Shown: positions 16,845 to 26,364, counted from the stretch's first letter. The stretch: DNA of 64,000 bases from Natrinema longum (GCF_017352095.1 NZ_CP071463.1:3038001-3102000); one strand, 5' to 3'. Numbers and translations: made by a program. Notes: generated by a model from the sequence alone, not told the origin.

Positions 16845-17086
16845 TTTCCGCCACTCCGAGTTGTGTCCGCAAAACCGTTTGGGTTTTCGGTAGCAGGTGT
16901 CAATCGGCGAAGACCGCGCCGTCGGCTCCTCGCCGCCGGTCTAGCGACAGCGTCGTTCGCCACCGGCGACGGCTGCTGCCAGCGTCCGCTGAACGGATAG
17001 AAGCTATTAAGAAACGGGAGTGGCACCTAGAGACCGATGCACTATCGACAGGATCGACGCGAGGTCGCCGGCCAGAGGTGGTCCCG

Positions 17087-17344
17087 ATGACGAGTTCGAC
17101 CGCGAGTACGAGCGATCGAGGACTGCTCGAGACGCGGTTTAGCGTGGGTGCAGCGGCACTCGGTGCCGTCGCGGCGCTGCTCGGAATCGTCTTCGCCTGG
17201 ACGGGATACAACGATTCGGCACTGCCGGGTATCGGCATGGAACTGTCCATCTTGACCGGTCTTGTCGGCCTCCTCTTCGCGTTCGGGATCGCTCTCGTCG
17301 CGTTCGTCGCCGCACTCTACATGGAACCCGGCTTCGACGAATAA
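17087..17344 (+). CDS. Small two-helix membrane protein
   Basis: 85 residues. A polar N-terminus of about 17 residues is followed by two hydrophobic helices (VGAAALGAVAALLGIVFAW and ILTGLVGLLFAFGIALVAFVAALYM) and a short acidic tail. A longer in-frame extension upstream is not credible. No domain or function recognised. It sits between the divergently read asd and rps17e, which may mean that the ribosomal gene and asd are not one transcript. Confidence 0.7.
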   Translation: MTSSTASTSDRGLLETRFSVGAAALGAVAALLGIVFAWTGYNDSALPGIGMELSILTGLVGLLFAFGIALVAFVAALYMEPGFDE

Positions 17345-17478
17345 CGGCTCGCCGACTCCTCTGTACGATCACTCCTCCTCGAGAACCCGTTCGATGGCGT
17401 CGCCGTGGCTACGAGCGCAGCGCTGGCTACAGTTGCTCGTGTCCGCCCGAAGTAACGTGTGGCGTCCTCAAGAACGAC

Positions 17479-17670
17479 TTACGCGGGAACTTCAGCGCCT
17501 TTCTTTCGGGTCACGTAGCCCGCGATACGGTTGCGGACGCCCTTGGACTCGACGTTCGTGAGTTTCGTGACGCTTTCTTTGTTCTGCTCGAAATCGGTCG
17601 TGAACGCTTCCGGATACCGCTCTAAGAGGAGCGTTCCGGTCTTCTTGACGTAGGCCGGTTTGATTGCCAT
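17479..17670 (-). CDS. rps17e: 30S ribosomal protein S17e
   Basis: 63 residues, full length for archaeal S17e. The family core KTGTLLLERYPEAFTTDFEQNKESVTKLTNVESKGVRNRIAGYVTRKK is clear. It is basic and binds 16S rRNA in the small subunit, a sharp contrast with the acidic proteins around it. The ATG has an AT-rich segment (ttaatccctttct on the plus strand) about 25-35 bases upstream as a probable promoter. Confidence 0.96.
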   Translation of the reverse strand: MAIKPAYVKKTGTLLLERYPEAFTTDFEQNKESVTKLTNVESKGVRNRIAGYVTRKKGAEVPA

Positions 17671-17811
17671 ACGAGACGATTCCGTCCAGAGGCTCTTAAT
17701 CCCTTTCTCTTTGGCGCTTGGACCCCTCCCTTGCTGGCACCCTCTTGGACGGTCTCCCGTCTCGAGACCCGTTCAGCTACCCCGTCACCACGATCGAGAC
17801 ACAGCGAGACT

Positions 17812-17897
17812 GGTATAGTAGCCACTGTAAGCCCTGTATGCCTGGCCACATGACGGTGTTGCGGTCAGTGTGAGAATCGTTCCAGTGGCTCCGATAC
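17812..17897. repeat. MITE-like 86-bp palindromic repeat, copy C
   Basis: Diverged member of the 1612-1697 family: left arm ggtatagtagccactgtaa, interior gacggtgttgcggtcagtgtgagaatcgt, right arm ttccagtggctccgatac. It lies in the 410-base gap between rps17e and the giant surface-protein gene. The remainder of that gap (to 18080) is AT-richer near 18000-18050 (cctaattaaaagttac) and probably holds the giant gene's promoter. Confidence 0.75.
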
Positions 17898-18002
17898 TGT
17901 ACGCCGACGCCTCAGCACCCGGTTTTCGGTGGCTTTCGATCGACATCCCTCCAGAGCCGACAGCGCTTCCTTCGCGGAGATCACTTACTGCCTGTTACTC
18001 GT

Positions 18003-18013
18003 TCCTAATTAAA
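18003..18013 (+). promoter_or_regulatory. AT-rich candidate promoter of the giant secreted protein gene
   Basis: The segment taattaaaag is the best TATA-like match in the gap before 18081. It lies about 70 bases upstream of the ATG, so if used it would leave a 5' leader of about 45 bases, unlike most genes here. A nearer AT-rich stretch (caaaaatac, about 18034-18042) is an alternative. Assignment is tentative. Confidence 0.3.
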
Positions 18014-18080
18014 AGTTACAGTCATATACGGGCAAAAATACAATCAGGATGTCGTTGACTCCCCAGACGGCGTGATAGCC

Positions 18081-21000
18081 ATGACAGACAGACATATCCG
18101 GGCAACACTACTTGCTGCCCTGGTGGTTTTATCGCTCGTCGCTGCCCCTATCGGGGCCGCAGGGATGAGTAGCGGTGCAGTACCGGCCACCGAACGAATT
18201 CAAGTACAGAACGACGACCCCTCACAGGTCGTCGAAAGCGTCAACGACAACGAGATCGCGACCGCAAACGACGCGATCACGTCGTTCAACGACGAACTCC
18301 AGCAGAAGGCTGGACTCGTCGGTGCCGACGTCGAGAACGTCGAACAGGTCGACCCGGTCGAGGCCGAGAGCGTCTCGGAGGCCCAGGCGGAAGTCGATCG
18401 CCTCCGGACCGACGCTGACGACCGACAGGCTGCGATTTTCGATCGAGTCGTCGCAGTGATCAACCAGGGCGGCATCGCCGACGTCGACCCCGAGGAGGTT
18501 CAGTCGCCAGCCGACGCACGCGATGTCGCCGACGACCTCGAAGCACAGGGCGGACTCGCCGAGACGGCGGCCCAGTCGCTGCGAGACGCCGCCGATATCG
18601 TCGAAACCGATATCCAACCCAACCTGAATAGCGCGGCCGACCAACTCGAGGCACTCGAGGAGCCCGAGCCGGCGGTCGGGACGGTCGAAGGGACCGTCAC
18701 CGATACGGATGGCGAGCCGGTCGCCAACGCCACTGTGGCCGTCGGCGACGAGCAGACGACGACCGCCGACGACGGCAGCTACGCGCTCGAACTCGAGAGC
18801 GGTGAGTACACCCTCGAGATCACTGCCGATGGCTACGAGGACGCCAGCGAGAACGTCTCGGTCGAGGCCGATTCGACCGCGACAGTCGACGTAGCCCTCG
18901 AGGCCACGGACGACGACGGGGACGAGGGCGACGAAGACGACTCGGATGAGGGATCGGACGAGGTCGCCACGACCGTCGAGAGCGTCAACGAAAACGAGGT
19001 CGCGACCGCGAACGACGCGATCGGCTCGTTCAACGACGAACTCCAGCAGAAGGCTGGACTCGTCGGTGCCGACGTCGAGAACGTCGAACAGGTCGATCCG
19101 GTCGAGGCCGAGAGCGTCTCGGAGGCGCAAGCGGAAGCCGATCGCCTCCGAGCCGGCGCTGACGACCGACAGGCTGCGATTTTCGATCGAGTCGTCGCAG
19201 TGATCAACCAGGGCGGCATCGCCGACGTCGACCCCGAGGAGGTCCAGTCGCCAGCCGACGCACGCGATGTCGCCGACGACCTCGAAGAACAGGGTGGACT
19301 CGCCGAGACGGCGGCCCAGTCGCTGCGAGACGCCGCCGATATCGTCGAAACCGATATCCAACCCAACCTGAACGGTGCAGCCGACCAACTCGAGGCACTC
19401 GAAGACGACGAGCCGACGCCGACTGTCGGCACCCTCGAGGGAACCGTCACCGACGAGGACGGCGAACCGATCGCCAACGCGACCGTCACCGTCGGCGACG
19501 AGCAGACGACGACCGCCGACGACGGCTCCTACGCGCTCGAACTCGAGAGCGGTGAGTACGAACTCTCCGTCTCGGCAGAGGGCTACGAGGACGCCAGCGA
19601 GAACGTCACGATCGAAACTAACTCGACTACGACCGTCGACCTCACCCTCGAGGCAGACGACTCCGAGAAGGGTTCGGAGGTTGCCGAGACAGTCGAAAGC
19701 GTTAACGAAAACGAGGTCGCGACCGCGAACGACGCGATCGGCTCGTTCAACGACGAACTCCAGCAGAAGGCTGGACTCGTCGGGGCCGATGTCGAGAACG
19801 TTTCGGAAGTCGATCCGGTCGACGCCGAGACCGTTTCGGAGGCCCAGGCGGAAGCCGATCGCCTCCGGGCCGACGCTGACGACCGACAGGCTGCGATTTT
19901 CGATCGAGTCGTCGCAGTGATCAACCAGGGCGACATCGCCGATGTCGACCCCGAGGAAGTTCAGTCGCCGGCCGACGCACGCGACGTCGCCGACGACCTC
20001 GAAGCACAGGGCGGACTCGCCGAGACGGCGGCCCAGTCGTTGCGAGACGCTGCCGATATCGTCGAAACCGATATCCAACCCAACCTGAACGGTGCGGCCG
20101 ACCAGCTCGAGGCACTCGAAGACGACGAGCAGACGCCGACTGTCGGCACTCTCGAGGGAACCGTCACCGATACGGATGGCGAGCCGGTCGCCAACGCCAC
20201 TGTGGCCGTCGGCGACGAGCAGACGACGACCGCCGACGACGGCTCCTACGCACTCGAACTCGAGAGCGGTGAGTACGAACTCACCGTCTCGGCAGAGGGC
20301 TACGAGGATGCCACGGAGAACGTCACGGTCGAGGAGAACTCGACTGTGACCGTCGACGTCTCGCTGGTGCGATCCGACGATACCGACTCGGCTGTCGGCA
20401 CAGTCGAAGGAACCGTCACCGACGAGGACGGCGAACCGATCGCCGGCGCGACTGTCAGTATCGACGACAAGCAGACGACGACCGACGACGACGGCTTCTA
20501 CGAATTCGAGATCCGGCCAACCGTCGGGACAGTCGACGGGACTGTCACCAACGCCGCCGGCGAGCCGGTCGGCGACGTGCCAATCACCGTCGGTGACAAG
20601 CAGACGACGAGCGCCGACGATGGCAGTTACGTCCTCGAACAGGGACTGGACGAGTACACCCTCGAAGTCAGTTCTGAGGGGTACGGAGACACCAGCGAAA
20701 CCGTGACCGTCGTCTCCGGCGAGACGACCATCCTCGATATCACCGTCGACGAGGAAGACGTCGAGCCCTCCGTCGGGACGGTCGCCGGAACCATCACCGA
20801 CGCCGCCGGCGAGCCGATCGTCAACGCGACCGTGACCGCCGAAGGTCTGGAGACGACGACTGCCGACGACGGCTCCTACGAACTCGAACTCGAGCCAGGT
20901 AACCACACGGTCACGATTTCGGCCGAGGGATACCAGAACGTCAGCGAAGTCGTGACAGTCGAGGCCGACGAGACGAACACTGTCGACGTGACGCTCGAGA

Positions 21001-24000
21001 AACTCGAGCCGACCGTCGGAACGCTCGCGGGAACCGTCACCGACGCCGATGGCGAAGCGATCGCGAACGCGACCGTGACCGTCGGCGACGAGCAGACGAC
21101 GACCGCCGACGACGGCTCCTACGCGCTCGAACTCGAGGAAGGCGACTACACCCTCGAGATCACTGCCGACGGCTACGAGAACGCCACGGCGAACGTCACG
21201 GTCGAGGCCGACTCGACTGTGACCGTCGATATCTCTCTCGAGGACGACTCGGACGAGGGATCGGGGTCGGTTGCGGAAGTCGTCGAAAGCGTTAACAACA
21301 ACGAGATTGCGGCTGCGAACGACGCGATCGGCTCGTTCAACGACCAGCTCCAGCAGAAGGCTGGACTCGTCGGGGCCGACGTCGAGAACGTCGAACAGGT
21401 CGATCCGGTCGACGCCCAGACCGTCTCGGAGGCCCAGGCGGAAGCCGATCGTCTCCGAGCCGACGCTGACGACCGACAGGCTGCGATTTTCGATCGAGTC
21501 GTTGCAGTGATCAACCAGGGCGGCATCGCCGACGTCGACCCCGAGGAAGTCCAATCGCCGGCCGACGCACGCGATGTCGCCGACGACCTCGAAGCACAGG
21601 GCGGACTCGCCGAGACGGCAGCCCAGTCGCTGCGAGACGCTGCCGACCTCGTCGAAAACGACATCCAGCCCGACCTGAACGGTGCGGCTGACCAACTCGA
21701 GGCACTCGAAGACGACGAGCCGACGCCGACTGTCGGCACCCTCGAGGGAACCGTCACCGACGAGGACGGCGAACCGATCGCCAACGCGACCGTCACCGTC
21801 GGCGACGAGCAGACGACGACCGACGACAACGGGAGCTATGTGATCGACCTCGAGGAGGGCGAGTACACCCTCGAGATCACTGCCGGCGGCTACGAGAACG
21901 CCACGGCGAACGTCACGGTCGAGGCTGATTCGACTGCGACCGTCGATGTCTCCCTCGAGGACGAGTCGGACGAGGGATCCGAGGTCGCCGAGACCGTCGA
22001 GAGCGTCAACGAAAACGAAATCGCGACCGCCAACGACGCGATCGGCTCGTTCAACGACAAGCTCCAGCAGAAGGCTGGACTCGTCGGAGCCGACGTCGAG
22101 AACGTCGAACAGGTCGACCCGGTCGAGGCTGAAACCGTCTCGGAGGCCCAGGCGGAAGCCGATCGCCTCCGGACCGACGCTGACGACCGACAGGCTGCGA
22201 TTTTCGATCGAGTCGTCGCAGTGATCAACCAGGGCGGCATCGCCGACGTCGACCCCGAGGAAGTCCAATCACCGGCCGACGCACGCGATGTTGCGGATGA
22301 CCTCGAAGCACAGGGCGGACTCGCCGAGACGGCGGCCCAGTCGCTGCGAGACGCCGCCGACCTCGTCGAAAACGACATCCAGCCCAACCTGAACGGTGCG
22401 GCCGACCAACTCGAGGCACTCGAGGACGACGAGCCGACGCCGACTGTCGGCACCCTCGAGGGAACCGTCACTGATGCCGACGGCGAGTCGATCGCCAACG
22501 CGACTGTCGTCGTCGGCGACGAACAGACGACGACTGCCGACGACGGCTCCTACGCACTCGAACTCGAGAGCGGCGAGTACGCACTCACCGTCTCGGCAGA
22601 GGGCTACGAGGACGCCAGCGAGAACGTCACGGTCGAGGCTGACTCGACCGTGACCGTCGACGTCTCCCTCGAGGAAGATGACGGGAGCGAACCGGCCCCG
22701 TCCGTCGGAACGGTCAACGGAACCGTCACCGATACGGACGGCGAAGCGATCGCTAACGCAATCGTGACCGTCGGCGGCGAGCAGACGACGACCGCCGACG
22801 ACGGCTCCTACGCGCTCGAACTCGAGAGCGGTGAGTACGCACTCACCGTCTCGGCAGAGGGCTACGAGAACGCCACGGCGAACGTCACGGTCGAGGCCGA
22901 CTCGACCGTGACCGTCGATGTCTCCCTCGAGGACGAGTCGGACGAGGGTTCGGAAGTCGCCGAGACCGTCGAGAGCGTCAACGAAAACGAGATCGCGACC
23001 GCGAACGATGCGATCGGCTCGTTCAACGACGAACTCCAGCAGAAGGCTGGACTCGTCGGTGCCGACGTCGAGAACGTCGAACAGGTCGATCCGGTCGAAG
23101 CCGAAACCGTCTCGGAAGCCACGGAGGAAGCCGATCGGCTCCGAGCGGATGCTGACGACCGCGAAGCCGCAATCTTCGATCGAGTCGTCGCAGTGATCAA
23201 CCAGGGCGGCATCGCCGACATCGACCCTGAGGAGGTTCAGTCGCCGGCCGACGCACGCGATGTTGCGGATGACCTCGAAGCACAGGGCGGACTCGCCGAG
23301 ACGGCGGCCCAGTCGCTGCGAGACGCCGCCGATATCGTCGAAAACGATATCCAGCCCAACCTGAATAGCGCGGCCGACCAACTCGAGGCACTCGAGGACG
23401 ACGATCCGACGCCGACCGTCGGCACCATCGAGGGAACCGTCAGCGATACGGATAGCGAGCCGATCGCCAACGCGACCGTCACCGTCGGCGACGAGCAGAC
23501 GACGACCGATGACAACGGGAGCTATGCGATCGATCTCGAGGAAGGCGAGTACACCCTCGAAGTCAGTGCCGACGAGTACGAAAGCACGAGCGAGACCGTC
23601 ACCGTCGACGCCGATGGGACCACGACCGTCGACGTCTCCCTCGAGGGGGACGATGGCGGGAGCGACCCGGCCCCGAGTGTCGGAACGGTCACGGGGACCG
23701 TCACCGACGAGGACGGCGAACCGATCGCTGACGCAACTATCAGCGCTGACGACGAGACGGTGACGACTGCCGACGACGGCAGCTACGAACTCGAGCTCGA
23801 GGACGGCGAGTACACCCTCGAGATTACCGCCGACGGCTACGAGGACGCAAGCGAAACCGTGAGCGTCGACGCCGACACGACCGTCACCGTCGACGTGACG
23901 CTCACCGAAACGGACGACGAGAGCGACGTCGATGTCATCGTCGACGCGGATATCGACGAGGACAGCGCTGCGGTCGGCGAGACCGTCACCGTCGACACCG

Positions 24001-24434
24001 ACATCGAGTCCGCAACTGATAACACGACGAAGATCAGCGCGCACACGCTCGTCGTCCGGTACGACTCCGACGCCCTCGAACTCGAGGATATCGATCGCCC
24101 ACACTGGCAGGTCATCGATATCGAGAACGAGGGGCTCTTGATCATTGCCCCGAACTGGGCGCCACCGCGACAGGACGACACACCGGTCGACGCCTTCACG
24201 GCCGAATTCGAAGTCGTCGATGGTGCCGGTGACGATGCGACGTTCGAGTTCGAGTCGGACGCCTCGGGCGTCCAGTCGGTCATCGTCGAAGACGATGGCT
24301 ACCTGTGGCGGACCGAAATGCTCGACGTCGAGTACGATGGTGCGTCCGTCACGATCGAGGACGGTGAAGAGACCGACGCTGCGGAACTGATCGCGGACGC
24401 CGGTAGCGCCGCGCAATCGGGTCTCGCTCCGTGA
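18081..24434 (+). CDS. Giant secreted repeat protein: helical modules, beta domains, cohesin-like end
   Basis: 2117 residues with a Sec-type signal peptide (RATLLAALVVLSLVAAPIGAAG). The mature chain alternates two modules. Six copies of a helical module of about 143 residues begin at residues 51, 299, 538, 1068, 1306 and 1630 (VESVN.NE...ANDAI.SFND to ADQLEALE). Twelve beta domains of about 80 residues (VGT..GTVTD.DGEPIANATV...TTTADDGSYALELE.GEY) are carboxypeptidase-regulatory-like; one is truncated (VSIDDKQTTTDDDGFYEFEIRP). From about residue 1950 a cohesin-like fold follows (VGETVTVDTDIES ... HTLVVRYDSDALELEDI). No PGF-CTERM, lipobox or membrane anchor is visible, so it may be released or held non-covalently. 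N-glycosylation sequons (NATV) recur. The helical module is unknown to me. ATG 18081 is preferred over GTG 18072. Confidence 0.9.
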   Translation: MTDRHIRATLLAALVVLSLVAAPIGAAGMSSGAVPATERIQVQNDDPSQVVESVNDNEIATANDAITSFNDELQQKAGLVGADVENVEQVDPVEAESVSEAQAEVDRLRTDADDRQAAIFDRVVAVINQGGIADVDPEEVQSPADARDVADDLEAQGGLAETAAQSLRDAADIVETDIQPNLNSAADQLEALEEPEPAVGTVEGTVTDTDGEPVANATVAVGDEQTTTADDGSYALELESGEYTLEITADGYEDASENVSVEADSTATVDVALEATDDDGDEGDEDDSDEGSDEVATTVESVNENEVATANDAIGSFNDELQQKAGLVGADVENVEQVDPVEAESVSEAQAEADRLRAGADDRQAAIFDRVVAVINQGGIADVDPEEVQSPADARDVADDLEEQGGLAETAAQSLRDAADIVETDIQPNLNGAADQLEALEDDEPTPTVGTLEGTVTDEDGEPIANATVTVGDEQTTTADDGSYALELESGEYELSVSAEGYEDASENVTIETNSTTTVDLTLEADDSEKGSEVAETVESVNENEVATANDAIGSFNDELQQKAGLVGADVENVSEVDPVDAETVSEAQAEADRLRADADDRQAAIFDRVVAVINQGDIADVDPEEVQSPADARDVADDLEAQGGLAETAAQSLRDAADIVETDIQPNLNGAADQLEALEDDEQTPTVGTLEGTVTDTDGEPVANATVAVGDEQTTTADDGSYALELESGEYELTVSAEGYEDATENVTVEENSTVTVDVSLVRSDDTDSAVGTVEGTVTDEDGEPIAGATVSIDDKQTTTDDDGFYEFEIRPTVGTVDGTVTNAAGEPVGDVPITVGDKQTTSADDGSYVLEQGLDEYTLEVSSEGYGDTSETVTVVSGETTILDITVDEEDVEPSVGTVAGTITDAAGEPIVNATVTAEGLETTTADDGSYELELEPGNHTVTISAEGYQNVSEVVTVEADETNTVDVTLEKLEPTVGTLAGTVTDADGEAIANATVTVGDEQTTTADDGSYALELEEGDYTLEITADGYENATANVTVEADSTVTVDISLEDDSDEGSGSVAEVVESVNNNEIAAANDAIGSFNDQLQQKAGLVGADVENVEQVDPVDAQTVSEAQAEADRLRADADDRQAAIFDRVVAVINQGGIADVDPEEVQSPADARDVADDLEAQGGLAETAAQSLRDAADLVENDIQPDLNGAADQLEALEDDEPTPTVGTLEGTVTDEDGEPIANATVTVGDEQTTTDDNGSYVIDLEEGEYTLEITAGGYENATANVTVEADSTATVDVSLEDESDEGSEVAETVESVNENEIATANDAIGSFNDKLQQKAGLVGADVENVEQVDPVEAETVSEAQAEADRLRTDADDRQAAIFDRVVAVINQGGIADVDPEEVQSPADARDVADDLEAQGGLAETAAQSLRDAADLVENDIQPNLNGAADQLEALEDDEPTPTVGTLEGTVTDADGESIANATVVVGDEQTTTADDGSYALELESGEYALTVSAEGYEDASENVTVEADSTVTVDVSLEEDDGSEPAPSVGTVNGTVTDTDGEAIANAIVTVGGEQTTTADDGSYALELESGEYALTVSAEGYENATANVTVEADSTVTVDVSLEDESDEGSEVAETVESVNENEIATANDAIGSFNDELQQKAGLVGADVENVEQVDPVEAETVSEATEEADRLRADADDREAAIFDRVVAVINQGGIADIDPEEVQSPADARDVADDLEAQGGLAETAAQSLRDAADIVENDIQPNLNSAADQLEALEDDDPTPTVGTIEGTVSDTDSEPIANATVTVGDEQTTTDDNGSYAIDLEEGEYTLEVSADEYESTSETVTVDADGTTTVDVSLEGDDGGSDPAPSVGTVTGTVTDEDGEPIADATISADDETVTTADDGSYELELEDGEYTLEITADGYEDASETVSVDADTTVTVDVTLTETDDESDVDVIVDADIDEDSAAVGETVTVDTDIESATDNTTKISAHTLVVRYDSDALELEDIDRPHWQVIDIENEGLLIIAPNWAPPRQDDTPVDAFTAEFEVVDGAGDDATFEFESDASGVQSVIVEDDGYLWRTEMLDVEYDGASVTIEDGEETDAAELIADAGSAAQSGLAP
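18231..23396 (+). repeat. Six-fold intragenic repeat array inside the giant gene
   Basis: The helical module is encoded six times, starting at 18231, 18975, 19692, 21282, 21996 and 22968. Spacing is 744, 717, 1590, 714 and 972 bases: a basic unit of about 715-745 bases (one helical plus one beta module), with extra beta modules inserted in the third, fifth and sixth units. Copies are near-identical at DNA level, including silent positions (for example gcagtgatcaaccagggcg recurs in all six). This points to recent tandem duplication or ongoing gene conversion. Confidence 0.9.
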
Positions 24435-24673
24435 GGTCAGCCCCGGACCTGCCACGACCGACAGTGTAGTACGGACACTCACTGGCGACGATGGGAGTCC
24501 AACGGTATCGGACGACGAACGCACGAATCGATGGGCGAGGGTGGGAACCCTCTCCATCACGCTCGTTTTTTCGGCCGGACGGACCGGAATCGACGGACTG
24601 TGTGGGTAGTTGTACTACCGGTTCGCGAGCGTGTCCACCGACGTGGAACGACTGTTATCGCGGCTCCGTGTTC

Positions 24674-24811
24674 TCAGGTCTGCCAGGCGATCGATAGCGT
24701 CGTATCCGATTCGATCCAGGCCGCATCGTTTCTCCGATCGAAGATGCGGACGGTTCCCTCCTTCGTCTGGTGCTCGGCGTACCGATCCGGTTTGGATGTC
24801 GTTCCTGGCAT
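24674..24811 (-). CDS. 45-residue conserved-looking haloarchaeal protein
   Basis: From the ATG at 24811 the product ends in RYAEHQTKEGTVRIFDRRNDAAWIESDTTLSIAWQT. The pattern 'YAE....G.VRI.D..N..AWI.SD..L.I.W' resembles a family of very short haloarchaeal proteins of unknown function (DUF7331-like, from memory). The in-frame extension upstream to 24934 is basic and serine-rich and is not accepted. It sits alone in the 530-base gap after the giant gene; the rest of that gap shows nothing recognisable. Confidence 0.6.
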   Translation of the reverse strand: MPGTTSKPDRYAEHQTKEGTVRIFDRRNDAAWIESDTTLSIAWQT

Positions 24812-24968
24812 GAACGTTGTCGCATGATAACTACCAACAGGTAGTATCAGTCTTGTGTTCGACCGGCTGCTCGGTCCGCCGCTCGACAGCGTCGAAAAAG
24901 GGATCCCGAAGTGAGGCCACCGACGGGCGGCCAAGACGGGAATCGATCGAAAAACGGGTCGGAAGCGA

Positions 24969-25934
24969 CTATTCGGCAGGCTTCTCGCGTGCTGGCCCCT
25001 GCTGGTGGAGTTCGATGCCGACGTCGTCTGGCTCGAGGACGTCCGGAAGCTCCTCGTCCCGGTCGCCGGTGACGTCGGCGAGGACCTCCTGAATGTACGC
25101 GTTGAACAGTTCCGGGTGTTCGCTCATCGGGAAGTGCCCGATCTCGGCGAACTCGATCGCGGTCGCGCCCTCGCCGATCCCCGCTGCGGTCTGCCGACCG
25201 TCTTCGGGTGTAGTCAGATAGTCGTACTCGCCGTTGGCGATGTAGAGGGGACACTCGTCGGCGTTGACCTGGTCGAGCTTGTCGCGGTAGTCGTGATCGA
25301 CGGAGTAGTAGTAGAGATCGCCCTTGAACACGCCCGTCGCACCCTGTTCGTAGAGATACATCGTCTCTCGGCGGGTCCCTTCGGGGCTCTGGGGAGCCAT
25401 CAATCCCCAACAGGCGTAGGCGTTGACCTCCGTCGTGTTCACTTCTGGATGGTCGAGCCAGTCGATGTAGAACCCGGGGCTGTGGGCACCGCACTCGAGG
25501 CCGATTAGCGCCCGGAATCGCTCGGGGTACCAGTCGGCCAGTTCGAGGGCGATGTTGCCGCCCATACTCGAGCCCATGTAAATCGGGTCTTCGAGCTCGA
25601 GGGCGTCGGCGAGGTTCACGAGCGTCTCGGTGAACCGCTCGGCGGTCATGGTGTAGTCGTCGGTCCACCACTCCTGGGTGGTCGGGGGGACCGACTTGCC
25701 GTGATACGGCAAATCGTGAGCGATGACGCGGAACTCCTCCGTGACGTCCTCGTTCGTCAGGAGGTGACGCCACTCCTGGCAGTTGTTGCCGGCCGTGTGC
25801 TGACAGAGCAACGGGATACCATCCTCGGGCCCGTTCTCCTCGAAATAGATCCGGTGATCGACGCCCCCGACGTCGACGTGGACGTACGACCCGTCGATCG
25901 GTTCGACGTCACCTTGCTGGTAGGTCTCGGCCAT
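24969..25934 (-). CDS. Alpha/beta-fold hydrolase
   Basis: 321 residues. The nucleophile elbow is G-S-S-M-G with Ser123 (IYMGSSMGGNIALELADW). The acid is probably Asp in YIANGEYDYLTT, and the catalytic His in IEFAEIGHFPMSEHPELF. An N-terminal oxyanion region is seen in PLLCQHTAGNNCQEWRHLL. Substrate unknown; the family includes esterases and C-C bond hydrolases. It starts one base after the stop of the SCP2-like gene upstream, so the two are certainly co-transcribed and probably functionally linked. Confidence 0.9.
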   Translation of the reverse strand: MAETYQQGDVEPIDGSYVHVDVGGVDHRIYFEENGPEDGIPLLCQHTAGNNCQEWRHLLTNEDVTEEFRVIAHDLPYHGKSVPPTTQEWWTDDYTMTAERFTETLVNLADALELEDPIYMGSSMGGNIALELADWYPERFRALIGLECGAHSPGFYIDWLDHPEVNTTEVNAYACWGLMAPQSPEGTRRETMYLYEQGATGVFKGDLYYYSVDHDYRDKLDQVNADECPLYIANGEYDYLTTPEDGRQTAAGIGEGATAIEFAEIGHFPMSEHPELFNAYIQEVLADVTGDRDEELPDVLEPDDVGIELHQQGPAREKPAE

Positions 25935-25935
25935 C

Positions 25936-26364
25936 TCAGCTTCCCCCGTCGTTGTGTGCGACCCGCATCAGATCGAGCGTTCGCTGGAACGCGCGCAGAT
26001 GCTGGAAGATCTTCTTGTTGTCACCGGTCAACTCGAGGTGGCCGTCCTCGTTGCGAACCGTCGTTCGATAGTGTGACGCGATGATCTCGTGGTTGAACGC
26101 GGGTGGCGTCTCCCGGACGAACTCCTCCCAGGTCTCGCGGTCGCCTTCGACGCCGAACGACCACTGGTGGTTCATCGTCGGGTTGGGCACGAAGGTTTCG
26201 ATCTCGCCGTCGTCCATCTCGAGGAGGACGCGCTCGTCGCCCATATCGACGTAGAAGTTCTCGGAGAACTTGCCGTGTCCCCTGACGTTCATTTCGGGAT
26301 CGCTGTTTACCGTCTCCTTGTACGACTCCCACCACTCGTGAGTGCCGAGTTCTGTTTCCGTCAT
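25936..26364 (-). CDS. SCP2-like small-molecule/lipid-binding protein
   Basis: 142 residues. The order of elements (GKFSENFYVDMGDERVLLEMDDGEIETFV ... WSFGVEGDRETWEEFV ... PPAFNHEIIASHYRT ... LELTGDNKKIFQHLRAFQRTLDLMR) resembles sterol-carrier-protein-2-type domains. No catalytic motif. The next gene, an alpha/beta hydrolase, follows by one base; a binding protein delivering a hydrophobic substrate to that hydrolase is a reasonable inference. ATG 26364 is preferred to an in-frame TTG at 26397. Confidence 0.7.
   Translation of the reverse strand: MTETELGTHEWWESYKETVNSDPEMNVRGHGKFSENFYVDMGDERVLLEMDDGEIETFVPNPTMNHQWSFGVEGDRETWEEFVRETPPAFNHEIIASHYRTTVRNEDGHLELTGDNKKIFQHLRAFQRTLDLMRVAHNDGGS

Noticed and set aside
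18222-24560. Very long open frames on the strand opposite the giant gene (1348 and 763 codons)
   Set aside because: They mirror the repeat protein's biased codons (GAC/GTC/GAG) and share its periodicity. They lack start signals, signal peptides and haloarchaeal composition.
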